A stretch of 64,000 bases of DNA. Origin: Nilaparvata lugens (Eukaryota > Arthropoda > Insecta > Hemiptera > Delphacidae). The stretch lies in the NCBI RefSeq assembly GCF_014356525.2, contig NC_052505.1, forward strand, positions 24,697,432 through 24,761,431. Reading direction: 5' to 3'. The notes under the pieces are model-generated. The model ran no database searches. It saw nothing but the letters and a program-made list of their open reading frames with translations, and had not been told where the DNA came from. Of the stretch, positions 1-12,200 are shown piece after piece. Position numbers and translations under genes: made by a program. How positions within the stretch are numbered: position 1 is the first letter of the stretch; the number at the start of each line of letters is the position of its first letter.

Positions 1-2302
1 TGTAGTAACCATAATATACCTAAAGATCAAAATGGCATTTATCTAGTATCAATAATCTCGTTTTAGGATATTTGAAAGACCCTAAAAAATATCAATTTAT
101 TCTTAGAAATGCATTTTTGGTTATTAATAACAACTAACTTCAACTTCATAATCAATGATGAAGAACTTGAAGAGATTCATTTATATTTTCCATGAAAGTT
201 GATTGAATATGATTAACTTCATTTATAATGTTTGTGGATAACTTTTTCCATTCCTCTCCTATTCACAAAATTGATCAAACTGTAGCCTAATATGACCTAG
301 TTATTGAAACATCAGTTGGTTATCTCTAATTAATACATTTTCAAGAGTATTAAGCTCTAATACATATCCATATAGCTAGCTCTTTACATGATGGTGAACA
401 TTGATTACAATTAACTACTGTAATATGAGTGCACTTCACTTTTTTGTGCTGGACTTTCTCTTGAATTGTAAATTCTCTTGTTTTTTATATTTTTCTTGTA
501 ATTTATGAACTATGTACTTTAATAATTATGACAGTGAAAATTCTGTTTACAATAATTTTTGGAAATCATCAAGCTGAAAAGCATAACATATTTATTAAAT
601 GTTTAATGTTTTGTTTGAGTGTTGAATCTTTATATTTTCAACTTCCAACTGAGTGAGTGTTGCCGTTCAATATTTTTGTATTCAAATGATTGATTGAAGT
701 CAGGGATATAAAATCGAATTGTTCTATCAAAATAAGTGCCTTATTTTGGTTTTTTGTAATTTCAATTTTTTGGTTTTACAAAGATAATTTTTGAAAAAAT
801 ATCAATATGCTCTATTTTCTTCACATTGAACCAGTATTATATTAATATTATACTCTGTAGGCTTACCCAGGCTCTAATATTTTTCAAATACGAAATTGGG
901 ATTTTCATAAATAATGTTAAACTGTTGCACTTATATCAGTTATTATTCCTTATGTATTCTATCATTTGCTTAGTCAGTTAATAAAAATATATCTAGTACT
1001 TGAAACATTACTTGAAAAATACTGTTTAGATTAACAACATTGAAGAGACTTTAAATGTGAAAAAAATCCACTTTATTTTAGATTAACAAATCTAAATTGA
1101 TAATAACTCTATTGAATAATATAAGAATTTACTCAGGTTTTTGTTACTGCAAAGTAGTATGCATTTGTCTTATGAAGAGAAGCTTTGCCATACTCCTTTC
1201 AATAAAGTTATTATCATGTTTTTCGTCATGGAAAACAACGTCTATCTATTATTTTTCATGAACAAATTCATACAGGAAAATTTAGTGGAGTTGCGATTGA
1301 TATTGTTAAGGGCTATGTCTGTCTTGAGAATACTGTAATGTAGAATTATGGTGATATTATTGTTGATATTATTAGGCCTATTAATGTTGATGTTGCAATT
1401 CACCATCTTATTCATTTTGAATGATGATATTCTAAATGTGGGACCTATTCTCTATATTAATAGAAATAAGGAAATATGGTATCATAGAACATTATGTATA
1501 TTTGGAAACTACAAAATAAATGTTATATAGTATAAGATAATTCACACACTTTTTTTTATGGTATTTTTTCTTATACGGTTTTTGGAAAACATGTTTTATT
1601 CTCTTACTCAATACCCAATACGTCACTGCCAAATTATAACAGGAATATTAGAGTGAATTTATACTAGAAAAAATAGTACTTACAGTACAATGATTTGCAT
1701 TCAAAGCATTCCATTATGTTTATCAAAATTCAAAGTGATAAAATTAAATATATTTTTCTCTAGAATTATGTGAAGACTTGAACCAAACTTTATATAATTG
1801 CTTCCTTTGATATTACTTTATTTGGTATCGCATACTTTTTATTTATTTGTAGTATTCAGTCCACCTGCTTTGAATTTCGTATTCTTGAACAATTATTTGC
1901 ATCATAAGATTGATTGTTACTAAGTTTTAGTGCTTCACAAAGTATAGCTAATCAGTTTAGTTATTGTATCGTTAACAATAAAAGCCCGTTCATTACTATT
2001 TGATCTATCATTTTTTTATTTTAATCCCATTCATTCAACTCATGGGTCAAAATAATCGAAATATGCTGTGTATTGTACTCAACATGTCCAGGGATAAATT
2101 TTTAAGCGCACGTAATCTCATACTCAATCAACCTCGTCTGGTAACCATCATGCTTGGACACTACCTCCGTGAACAAAGCCGTAGTGCATTCATGTGACGT
2201 CAGCACAGGTAGGGCTCCTACACCAATAAAAACACTAGCTGATATATATCAGCTGAAATCAACAGTGTTAACACTTTTGTTCCCAGCTTAGTTTCGTAAT
2301 AC
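1..2302. other. AT-rich spacer without a recognisable gene
   Basis: Only short open frames of about 60-65 codons occur here, and none shows a domain, a biased composition or convincing splice sites. The stretch near 1170-1250 resembles sequence around 5330-5370 (a shared stretch like AAAGTTATTAT followed by TTTCGTCATGGAAA), so part of it is probably an old interspersed repeat. Confidence 0.5.
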
Positions 2303-2380
2303 AATTGACTAGTGGGTGTAATTGACTAGTGGTATAATTGACCTGTGGTATAATTGACCTAGTTGTATAATTGACCTGTG
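2303..2380. repeat. Short tandem repeat, about 16-17 bp unit
   Basis: About five imperfect copies of a unit like AATTGACCTGTGGTAT run head to tail. The last unit runs directly into the interspersed repeat that begins at about 2375. Confidence 0.85.
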
Positions 2381-2808
2381 CTCCGCAAGGGTCAATTTAA
2401 AACTTGACAAACTTAAAACTTGACGTAATGAAACCTTGAAGAATTGAAAATATGCCTATAACAATCCTCGGCTAATTAAGAATCTACTGTATATGCAAAA
2501 TTTCAAGTTAATCCGTCCAGTAGTTCAGACGTGATGATGATTTTCCTATCCCGTACGTGTGTATAAGCCAGTTCTTTACTTTATTATAGTACTAGCAGGT
2601 AACCCGTGCTCCGCAAGGGTCTATTTTGAAACTTGACCGAGGGGAATCTTGAAGAGTGTAGAGTAGGCCTAGAACCATCCTGGGTTAATTAAGAATCGAT
2701 ATGCAACATTTCAAGTTAATTTCAGTCCAGTAGTTCAGACGTGATTATGCGTCAAACATAGTTTTCCTATCCCGTACATGTATAAGCCAGTTCTTTCCTT
2801 TATTACAG
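2375..2808 (+). repeat. Two head-to-tail copies of a roughly 210 bp interspersed repeat
   Basis: Copy one (about 2375-2590) and copy two (about 2603-2808) share an opening like CCGTGCTCCGCAAGGGTC. They also share a middle like TTTCAAGTTAATCCGTCCAG, then TAGTTCAGACGTGAT, and an end like ATAAGCCAGTTCTTT. The pattern fits a short non-autonomous element that inserted twice or was tandemly duplicated. The class is not clear, because I find no tRNA-type promoter and no long terminal inverted repeats. Confidence 0.7.
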
Positions 2809-3268
2809 ATAAGTTCTTCAACTTGGTACTAACATAATAAAGTGGCAGATCTCAATGGTTTAGAAACCTTCCTCAACTTAATGTCAACCTGACAAAATTG
2901 GACTGTATATTAATTTAGCTACCAATTTTAACCATCTGTTATGTAGAGGTAGTCTCTCCAGACTTTAGTTCTGTATTAACATATTATGGTATGTACATTT
3001 CAATTATATTAATGTTCCATGAATGAAATTTGAACATTAATTCTGAAAAATCTAACAGGAAAATTGTAATTCGGGCTTCGAGGTGCACGAGATTGATATA
3101 TTTTCAGAATTCATGAGCAAAATTTGGAGATCTAAATCATTCTCGTTTTTCCGGTATGTAAACCACAAGTTGACATGTTTTGATACGAACAAACACAACC
3201 CTACTCTCTCTTATTATGTAAGAATAGATAGATGACGGGCATTCATATCAGATTTCTGCTTTGTATAG

Positions 3269-3679
3269 TATAGTGAGACTCACTTTTCAATGTCAGCATT
3301 GATTAAATGGAAAGCCGTTTTCATTGAAATAACTAGTACCTTTATTCAAGACACGGCCAATTTTGGTCTGAAATTAATAAAAAAGGTTCTAGCTATTTTA
3401 ATAGAATATATTATCAAGTATCCCTTTAAAAGTAAATCAGGCGCATTGATGTTATTAAATTTAAAATGAATTTTTTAAGTATAAGTATGAAGATGATTCC
3501 ATTTTTTTCAGTCAACACTATCAATTTATTCTTATCTTCTCTGGTATCATGTGAGACTGATTACTGTCATCATCAGATGTACGCAGTGAGATTCACTTAA
3601 AACTGTCAGTATTTACTATGAATTACCTCAATGTTTCCCATTCAATCAATGCTGACAGTTGTAAGTGAATCTCACTATA
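3269..3679. mobile_element. MITE with TATAGTGAG termini
   Basis: The left end TATAGTGAGACTCACTT pairs with the right end AAGTGAATCTCACTATA, and the inverted homology continues for about 45 bp (both arms hold TGTCAGCATTGATT). A third partial arm lies near 3585. The element is about 411 bp and has no coding capacity. It ends 127 bp before the LRRC23-like start codon, so it lies in that gene's probable promoter or 5' leader. Confidence 0.8.
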
Positions 3680-3805
3680 ATAAATTATTGATTTCCAAAC
3701 AGTGTTTTTCAAGTAGACTTGAAAAGTTGAGAGGAACACTTTTTCAAAGTTCTCACATAAAATTTATAGGCTATCTTAATTTTATAAGAATTTTATCACA
3801 AAATA

Positions 3806-4864
3806 ATGTCTGAATCAGAAAGTGAGAATGAGTTTGAAGAGGAATCAGAAGAGGATGAAAATGAAGCTGATGAAGAGCTTAAAGCTGAAGAAGAAAATCA
3901 GAATTTCCAGCCAGTTGTGAAGAAGCTTTCACCCTACGAATTCGAGGGAAAACATGATCAGAGAGTGATTCTGACAAAGGATGAAGCAATGGACTCTCTG
4001 AAGCGACCAGGCTTCTCTCCTGACGGGCTTGGGATCGCCTACACTGAACTCGACCTCAAAAGTAGGAACCTAATCAATATTGAAGTAATCACGTCCTTCA
4101 AATACGTGACCTACTTAAATATTTCCTTCAACAAACTCAACAACAAATCACTTTCATGTTTGCGATTGATGCAACAACTCATCATGGTTAGAGTGGACAA
4201 TAATCTGTTGACATCAACTGATTTACCTCATGTTGCGTTCCTACAAATTCTCACACTAAATAGTAATAACTTGGAAAAAATTTCTAAAATCTCACAACCA
4301 AACCTTGGTGTTTTACTGCTCAATGATAACAAGGTAGAGCGTGTGGAAAATTTAGATTCTTTAAAAAACCTGAGAAGATTATCTTTGAAAAGAAATGTTA
4401 TCACAACTTTACAAGGAATAAATTTACAATGGTTGCGCTACTTATATCTCCAAGAAAATAGATTAGAGAGTCTGAATGGAGTTGACAAACTACGAAATTT
4501 GATTGTTTTAAACGTTGCAGACAATCAAATAGCTAAGCTTGATGGATTTTCGCTAGATATGAAAATGTTGAGGGAGTTGTACCTGCACAATAACAAGATA
4601 TCCAGCGTAACTGAAATAAGCAAACTTTACAAACTGGTTGCACTAAGGCTGCTTACAACTGGAAATAATCCGTTCAGTAAGGAAGATGAAGACAGGCAGG
4701 AGATTCTGATGAGGCTTCTTCGTCTTGATGAACTGAATGGCAGAAAAGTGGAGGCGACAGAGAGGAAGGAGGCCTACGAATTACGATTGGAAAGAGAATA
4801 CGAAGAGGGAAGTGAGAAATCGGAGGAACTGGACGAAGAAGAGGAGGAAGAAGAAGATAATTAA
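3806..4864 (+). CDS. LRRC23: LRRC23-like leucine-rich-repeat protein
   Basis: This intact single-exon frame of 352 residues starts at an ATG preceded by AAAATA and has no longer in-frame extension. The N-terminus (about residues 1-32) and the last 20 residues are strongly acidic. Between them, about residues 65-290 are consecutive leucine-rich repeats with LxxLxLxxN-type cores, for example YLNISFNKLNN, VLLLNDNKVERV and YLYLQENRLES. A pre-LRR segment with a GLGIAYTELDL motif and a charged helical tail resemble vertebrate LRRC23, which has a similar length of about 340 residues. In vertebrates LRRC23 is a component of radial spoke 3 in motile cilia and sperm flagella. A sperm axoneme role here is inferred from that. 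The lack of introns could be native or could reflect an old retrocopy, but no stop or frameshift breaks the frame. Another axonemal LRR family member is the main alternative. Confidence 0.88.
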   Translation: MSESESENEFEEESEEDENEADEELKAEEENQNFQPVVKKLSPYEFEGKHDQRVILTKDEAMDSLKRPGFSPDGLGIAYTELDLKSRNLINIEVITSFKYVTYLNISFNKLNNKSLSCLRLMQQLIMVRVDNNLLTSTDLPHVAFLQILTLNSNNLEKISKISQPNLGVLLLNDNKVERVENLDSLKNLRRLSLKRNVITTLQGINLQWLRYLYLQENRLESLNGVDKLRNLIVLNVADNQIAKLDGFSLDMKMLRELYLHNNKISSVTEISKLYKLVALRLLTTGNNPFSKEDEDRQEILMRLLRLDELNGRKVEATERKEAYELRLEREYEEGSEKSEELDEEEEEEEDN

Positions 4865-5105
4865 AAGTAAAGATATCAAGAGAAGATGATGAAAAATGGA
4901 AAATATAAAATAATGTACAGATGAAGAATTGAATTAAATTCATTTATGGTTACAAATAATTGATTTAAAAGAAAAAAATCATTAATGTTCTCAAATTAAA
5001 TTGTAAAGATAAATGAAAGCTGGGAAGAAATACTGTTCTCTATGCTTTGATTTGATCAGCTAATTTATTCAATTAGCGAAGGTACCGTATTCAATTGTAA
5101 ACGAA

Positions 5106-5111
5106 AATAAA
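5106..5111 (+). terminator. Candidate polyadenylation signal for the LRRC23-like gene
   Basis: AATAAA lies 242 bases after the stop codon and just before the foldback element at 5119. It is the best-placed signal downstream of the gene. Confidence 0.5.
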
Positions 5112-5118
5112 AACATAT

Positions 5119-5340
5119 TAACTTTGTTGTAGTTCAGACACTGTACTGTTGTTTCAGAGAAATGAAAGGCTTACTTGTAAATATTTGAAAAACACTTACT
5201 TTTCTTGGAGTATTGAGGAATGCATTTCACTCTTGAAGAGGAGCTTCATCAGCCTGATGGAGCAACAGTACTCCAAGAAAAGTAAGTGTTTTTTCAAATA
5301 TTTACAAATGTAACACAGTGTCTGAACTACAACAAAGTTA
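5119..5340. mobile_element. Foldback MITE, near-palindromic, 222 bp
   Basis: The left arm begins TAACTTTGTTGTAGTTCAGA and the right arm ends with its reverse complement, TCTGAACTACAACAAAGTTA. Homology continues inward through the AAGTGTTTTTCAAATATTTAC and TTCTTGGAGTA blocks to a loop near 5230. There is no coding capacity. Confidence 0.8.
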
Positions 5341-6221
5341 TTATATAGTGTTTCGTCATGGAAAGCAACATTAATCAAAACAGTTTTGTTTTGATACTAA
5401 ATAGTAACTACAACGTCATGTTAAAAAGATCCTCATCTCACCTCTACCTGCTAATGTTTTGACTTGAAATAAAATTTATTCATCAAAAGTTTTATTACAT
5501 GACGTTAGAAACACTATTCAATGATTTTGATAGAGTTTATTGTATATTAAGTTCTTTGAACATTTACATAAAAGGCGTTGTTTTGTGTTATTTGATATTT
5601 GCCTATTAGGCCTATAATATTGAGTGGGAAAATGGTAAACTTCTTGGAGGAAAGGCTGTAACACGATATTGCGGGTGAAATGTATTTATTACACTATAGG
5701 TACCGTACCATACATGGGTAACTATTTCATGATGAAAATCTAGAGGCATCAAATATTATTTCTTGTTCATTAATTTTCATACACTTATACAGTGTTGCTA
5801 TTGATAGAAATGAATCACTAGATATTTTATCGTAATGATTAGGAATTTATTTGAATTAAATGAATAAATAGCAGATAATGAAACAATGATAGTGCGGTAT
5901 TGTACATACACATAGATAATTGATTTGTGAAATTTTCTCTTTAATTGAAAAAGTGTGCTAGAAAGCATAACTGAATATTTTCCAAACGTGATTCTACAGT
6001 CATCTTAGTAATTTATATTTTCTCAGTTCCCGATTTGATCACCACATTCGAGCAGTGATTGAGAACAAATTTTAAATTCAAAACAGGGGACTCTAAATTT
6101 TATTTAGAATAATTGAATATGATTTTGAATTGAGTTTTATTGCCAGTTGGATTTTGAAAAGACCAGTGACTTCTGGAGTAGTCCGCATTTTCTGAATTCA
6201 ATCGAAGAGTCTATTCCAATA
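5341..6221. other. Spacer before the glycosyltransferase gene
   Basis: This AT-rich stretch has no supported gene. The promoter and 5' leader of the downstream glycosyltransferase should lie in its right part, but no TATA box or initiator stands out. Confidence 0.4.
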
Positions 6222-6267
6222 ATGAAACATCATCTATTCCGGGATCTTCGCCGCTTGTATAGTGCAG
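6222..6267 (+). CDS. Glycosyltransferase exon 1, short start exon
   Basis: ATG at 6222 opens 15 codons plus one base (MKHHLFRDLRRLYSA), then a GTGAAA donor at 6268. The downstream exon has no in-frame Met before the membrane segment, and its TTTCAG acceptor needs exactly one carried base. This exon supplies both. The 115 bp intron is short but normal for insects. Confidence 0.75.
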
Positions 6268-9200
6268 GTGAAAATTAATTTTCGATCTTATACGGTGTTC
6301 GGCTAATTTATTTCTGCTACGTTTGTAATGTTTTATTTGATGTGTAGCTTGTGATAAAATTTGAAGTTTCAATCTGTTTCAGAGTGTAAGAGTGTCTTGA
6401 AATATCTTCAGAGCTCTCGACTGGTCAAAATAGTACTGTTCCTATTGATTACATGTGCTATTCTCCATTATTCTCATTTTACAATTTTCGATTTGCATCG
6501 GATATTCACAAAGAATTCATCATTGTCGAATCAAGCGAGATTCTACCACTTTGAAAACCGAGATATATCATTTGAAAATAAGGAAATTACTGATGACTCT
6601 GGAGCGGAAGCAATCTACAATGATTATTTTATCACAGAGAATCAAATTAATTCCAGCTCAAACCATAAGGAACCGTGTCCGATTGTTTCACCTTATCTGA
6701 GTAAGTAAATTCCATTATTCAAACACTCTTGCGTATCAATCTGCAGATATATCTTGATCGATCTATTAAAATAATTATTAATCATAGAGAATCAATAGTA
6801 TCTTTGTATTATTTTATAGAGCATGATCACTTATTCCGAGCACTTAAACTTATGCCATAAAATAATTATGGTAACTGAATTAACAATAAAAAGAAGATCA
6901 CGTCGTTATTACTTTATATAAAATTAATTTTTATTGTCAATATAGCTATCTAGTCTGGAGACTAATGAGCTATTTTTTTCTACCCTTACTACATACTACT
7001 TAAAAATTTTAACAGCGAATATCTCATTAGAAATTCTTACTGATATTGTTCATTCAATTAACATGTACACTTGTTGACTGTACTATAGAAGCTAGATTCA
7101 CTCTACGACTGCTCTGCTCTTTCACTGGACACTAATTGAACAAGCACTACACTAGTTCATACGGTTTCCTCCTTTTGAGCCTCCTCACAAATCCACCATT
7201 GTCTAGCAGCTGGATCGCCTCAACGTTGTCGTGTTGGTGGAGTCGCCCCTCGTGCCTCTCCGCATGCCTCTGGATCTCGGTGGACACCAGGTCGACGTGC
7301 AGGTCTATATGAAGATCGCTGTTCCTGACATACCAAGGAGCATCCACAATGTTCCTCACCACCTTGTTAAGGAATCGTTGTATGACATTGATGTTGCTGT
7401 CTTTGATACACCCCCAAAGTTGTATACCATATACGTCTATACTGGCTTTAATATCTGTTTGTACAGAAGAACTTTGTTTTGGATTGATAGTTTGGAGTTT
7501 TTCCGATCAGCCAATACAGCTTCTTATATTTTATTCCAAGCTCCTCTCTATATATTAAATATGATCTCAAAATTTGTTTTTGTTTCAGATTCTCTCTGTA
7601 ATAGTCTTCTTTAGAATTATGATGAAAACATGTCATACCGGTACTGTACCATAATATTCATAGTTTATTCGGTAATGAGAATATACTTAAATGGAACATA
7701 CGGTACATTTATTATTTCAGGAGGTGCATTGAAACCAATCCAGAATGTCTCAAACAATATTTCTGATGTGGAAGATGAACTGGGAATGATTGGCTCATTG
7801 CCAGCCTTTGGAGGGTTTTGGCAGCCCCGCAGTTGCAGAGCGAGGACCCGAGTAGCTCTGATAGTTCCCTACCGCAACCGGCTAACACACCTCACTATAT
7901 TTCTAAGGAACATGCATCCATTTCTGCAAAGTCAGCAGATCGGTTATGGCATATTTGTCGTTGAACAAACAGGTAGCCTACAGCTTCATCACTCGTTCAA
8001 ATCCTTTCTCCTAGCCTTAGTAGGCTAGGCACACACCAGTTAGTCAAGAAAAGACAAGACACGTTTAGTTACAATACTTCACATAGCTGCTTATGAAGAC
8101 ATGTCTAATTGCAGTGTCTAATCGGTGTGTGTTTCTTCATAAGCATCTATGTGAAGTATTGTAACTAAACGTGTCTTGTCTTTTCTTGACTAACTGGTGT
8201 GTACCCACCCTTAGATTTCAAGCGGGGGACAATTCCCGATACAGAAGTGTATCACAGCCTTGGTGTTTTCAATGTAAATTTGGAATTTCGAGTGTGAACA
8301 AAAACCCATTTTTCGCTCCATTACAGCCTTTTAGGAACTGAGGTTTAAAATATCCTGAATATAATAAAGTTGGCAAATGAATAATATTCTTGTTTACTCC
8401 CAGTTATAAATTGCGCTCCATTACAGCCTTTAGGAATTGAGCTTTACATTATCGTAAATATAATAAAGTTGGCAAATGAATAATATTCTTGTTTACTCCC
8501 AGTTATAAATTTTGTTTAATATCAGGGAAACTCTTGGAAAATTAATGAATAGCTTATTCAATATTCCAGCCTTTTAGGAATTGAGCTTTACATTATCGCA
8601 AATATAATAAAGTTGGCAAATGAAGAATATTCTTGTTTACTTCTAGTTATAAATTTTGTTTAATATCAGGGAAACTCTTGGAAAATTAATGAATAGCCTA
8701 TTCAATATTCCAGTCTATATTCAATCCATGGATTTCATTTATTTATTTTTTTTAATGAATTTAATTATTTGCCAAAACAGAATACAAGAAAAACTGAAAA
8801 AATATATAGATGCTACTGCACTAAACTATAAAGTACATAATAATGTAATAGCTACCTGACGGTAGCTCCACCTCGCCTGATGTATTCATATATATATTCA
8901 TGTATACACATAGATAAATGAGAAGACTTCTGAGTTCCCATAGACTACTGATGCTGTTTCATGCAGTGATCAGCTGTCATATCCAGTATGGAATACTTGT
9001 GTGGAGTCATTCAGCACATGCTAAGGACATTCTCCTGCTTCAAAAAAAGGCACTTCGTGTGATGACTTATAGCAAGTTTGATGCTCACTGCCAGCCCATA
9101 TTTCAACGTCTGGGCATCCATACTGTCTATGGACTTTACATACTAGAATCACTCTTGCACGTCAAAAAACACCAGTCTATGTTCTCAGGAAGAGAGGAAG

Positions 9201-12200
9201 TGCACTCCTGCAACACTCGGGGGAGGACCAACTTGACGGATGTTCCACGCCGTCAACAGTCTAAGGTCAGGGATTGTTTTCCGGTGCTGGCAATCAAGAT
9301 GTTTAACTGCATGTCACACTCAGTGAAGGGGCGTTCACCTACCGCGTTCAAGAACACCCTATCAAGTTGGCTTATTGGGAAAACGTTTATTCTTTAGAGG
9401 ATTTTTTCAATGATGACTGTGTTGGTCTGTGACGCCGCCATCTATGTGTAAAAAAACCGTTTTAATTTTTTGACACGATCTATTCGGGGAACCCTGGTCA
9501 TCGATCACGATATTGGATTATGGATTTTGGATTATGGATATGTTAGCCGTCAATTTATTGGCCTCACGACACTTATATTTCAATGGGGATCTACAGATTG
9601 ATCGCTAAAAGTAGTAGTAGCATTACAAAAACGTGTTTTCAACTATCAGGTTGTACATAATTTATAATAGAAAAGAAGGAATGTCAATAGTTATTAGTGA
9701 TAAATATTTGAAATTTTTATGACGTTCTGTTGCAAGAGATGAATGAAAAAAACATACTATTAGACCATAAAAATACATCAATACAATAGACCAGGAATTT
9801 ATATACTAAATTGTAAAAATTGCAACAAATTTTACATATAGGTAAAACAGCCCGAAAATTCAATATAAGATTCAAAGAACACACAAGAGCCATTACCCAT
9901 CCATCCTCCCAATCCACCTTTGCAGAACACATTATCTCCACTGACTACACACACCCTGACCCTGACATAGACAACAACCTCGAAATACTCCACTATTCCC
10001 ACAAAAAACATAAAATTAAATGTACTAGAACAGTTTGAAATATACAAATACACCAAACAACAGCCAAACCATTTTCTAAATGGCCAAATCAACTATTCCT
10101 TTCACACCCTGTTTGACAAACTCATTTAAATCCTCCTCCATTAATTGTCAAAACTCCCCTCCAACCCCACTCTGACTAAATCTCACCCTCACAACCTTAA
10201 ATAGGCCTACTTCAGTCTCTGTTTGGCTCGAGAATGTGCAATACCAGCACAAAACAGACGTCGCCACAACAAAGAATATGAGTGTTTTTTCACTTTAAAG
10301 TTTTATGAAATACGATAGTAAGAAAAACATAAATTGAGCAATAATTTCCTCTTAATGTAATTTAGAAAAACGCATATTATAATAAAAATTAATTTTTCAG
10401 CTAAAACAAACATTTTTCTCTTTTGTTTTGCAGCGGATAGTCAACCATTCAATAAAGCTATGATAATGAACGCGGCCTTTGTTGAAGTGAATAAAACTGG
10501 GCAATTCAGTTGCTACATTTTTCACGACATCGACCTCCTCCCAGAAGATGATAGGAATGTTTATAAATGTGCTGAGCAGCCACGCCATTTGTCAGTTGCC
10601 ATTGACAAATTTGAATATAGGTAAATAATGATAAATAACAGTGAATTTTTTACCTTACATTCATCTACACAAATGTTGTTAATTAGTTAGTTGTTCTAGA
10701 AAATTGTGTTGAAGGGTAGAGTGTAAGAGCGGGCTCAAGATCTAGGCTTAAAATAAAGGCAGTAAATCAATCAGCAATCAAATATCTGTAGTTAAAATCC
10801 TATGACGTTCGTTTCAAAATTATCTTTTTTCAACTGTATAGCATAATATATTATACTAGAAATAATTATAGCAAAATACTAATTAACTATATAACAAAAT
10901 ATATTATACTAAAAATAATTTTCTGATCAATACCAAAATTGAGTACCTAGTATTTCGATAAAGTTGATATATCTTTGTAGATGACTTCAACCTATCAATA
11001 TAACACATCACTTAGCCTACAGTGCAGCAAACAATGTATGAATGCGTGTTGAATGTTCTTCAAGTTTTTTTATAAATCTATATTGATGATTTTGGAACTA
11101 TATTTATGTAAAAAATATGAAATATCCAATTTATCTACTACTGGTCATATGTTAAAAAATTCGTTATACCCCTATAGCTTTATATCCATTGTCAACGTTC
11201 TAGGCTATATGTCATTTTTTCACAATTTTTCAATTATCAATTTTCATTAATAAATAGTATATAACTTATGTTATGAGAAACGGCACTGAAGGCGAGTAGG
11301 CCTATATTGTTGAATATGCCTTCTCAGACCTATATGATTTTTGTTTTTAATTGCAAATTGTTTTCAAGAATGGATTTTAAAGACTTAATATTGTATTTTC
11401 AGCTTGCCCTATGAATCGCTGATTGGTGGAGTGAGCGCTTTTACCAAAAGTCAGTTTGAGAAAATAAACGGCTTCAGTAACCTTTATTGGGGATGGGGAG
11501 GAGAGGATGATGACACAGCGAATAGAATCAGTGCTGCCAACATGACAATATCGAGATATTTTCCTGAATTCGCTAGATATACTATGATCAACCATAAACA
11601 CCAAAAAACCAATCCCAAAAGGTGATTTTATCTGATAAAAATGAAAATAGTGTAGGCCTATACCAAATTATTTAGAGAGATCTTGGAAAACTTGTTTTAC
11701 CTTCAAATTTTATAATGTCATAATAAGTTGGAAAATGTGGATCAAATACTTGTTACTTGTTATAGATTACAATTCTAATTCGCTTTCAAATCTTCTATAT
11801 TGAAGTCTTTATTTCTAATCAATAATCTTACTAAATGTTATTACAGTGTAGGGTACTGAAAGATTAATCATCTAAATTTAAATGGGTATTTCTTTGGGTG
11901 AATGGTGATTGACCCATCAATATGATTTTTTATCATTTTTTTTCATGATTAGGTTTGTGATAACTTCAATACTAAGAAAAAAGAAAATAATCAATCAAAA
12001 GAAAGACTCCGGAAATTCTCTGTTATCGAGATTTTTTATCATATTGTGTACAAATACTTAACATGAGGAAATGCACAACAGGCTCATGCCCAAAACTGTC
12101 CCATTTCCAATTTATACTATACTGTCCAAATCAAAATGATGGTTGTCACTTTCACTTTTCAAAATACAATTTACGCTCTTCAATAATCAGATGAACGAGC

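Noticed and set aside
7231..7614. 127-codon plus-strand open frame
   Set aside because: It is the shadow of the minus-strand Jockey-type fragment, whose motifs are recognisable.
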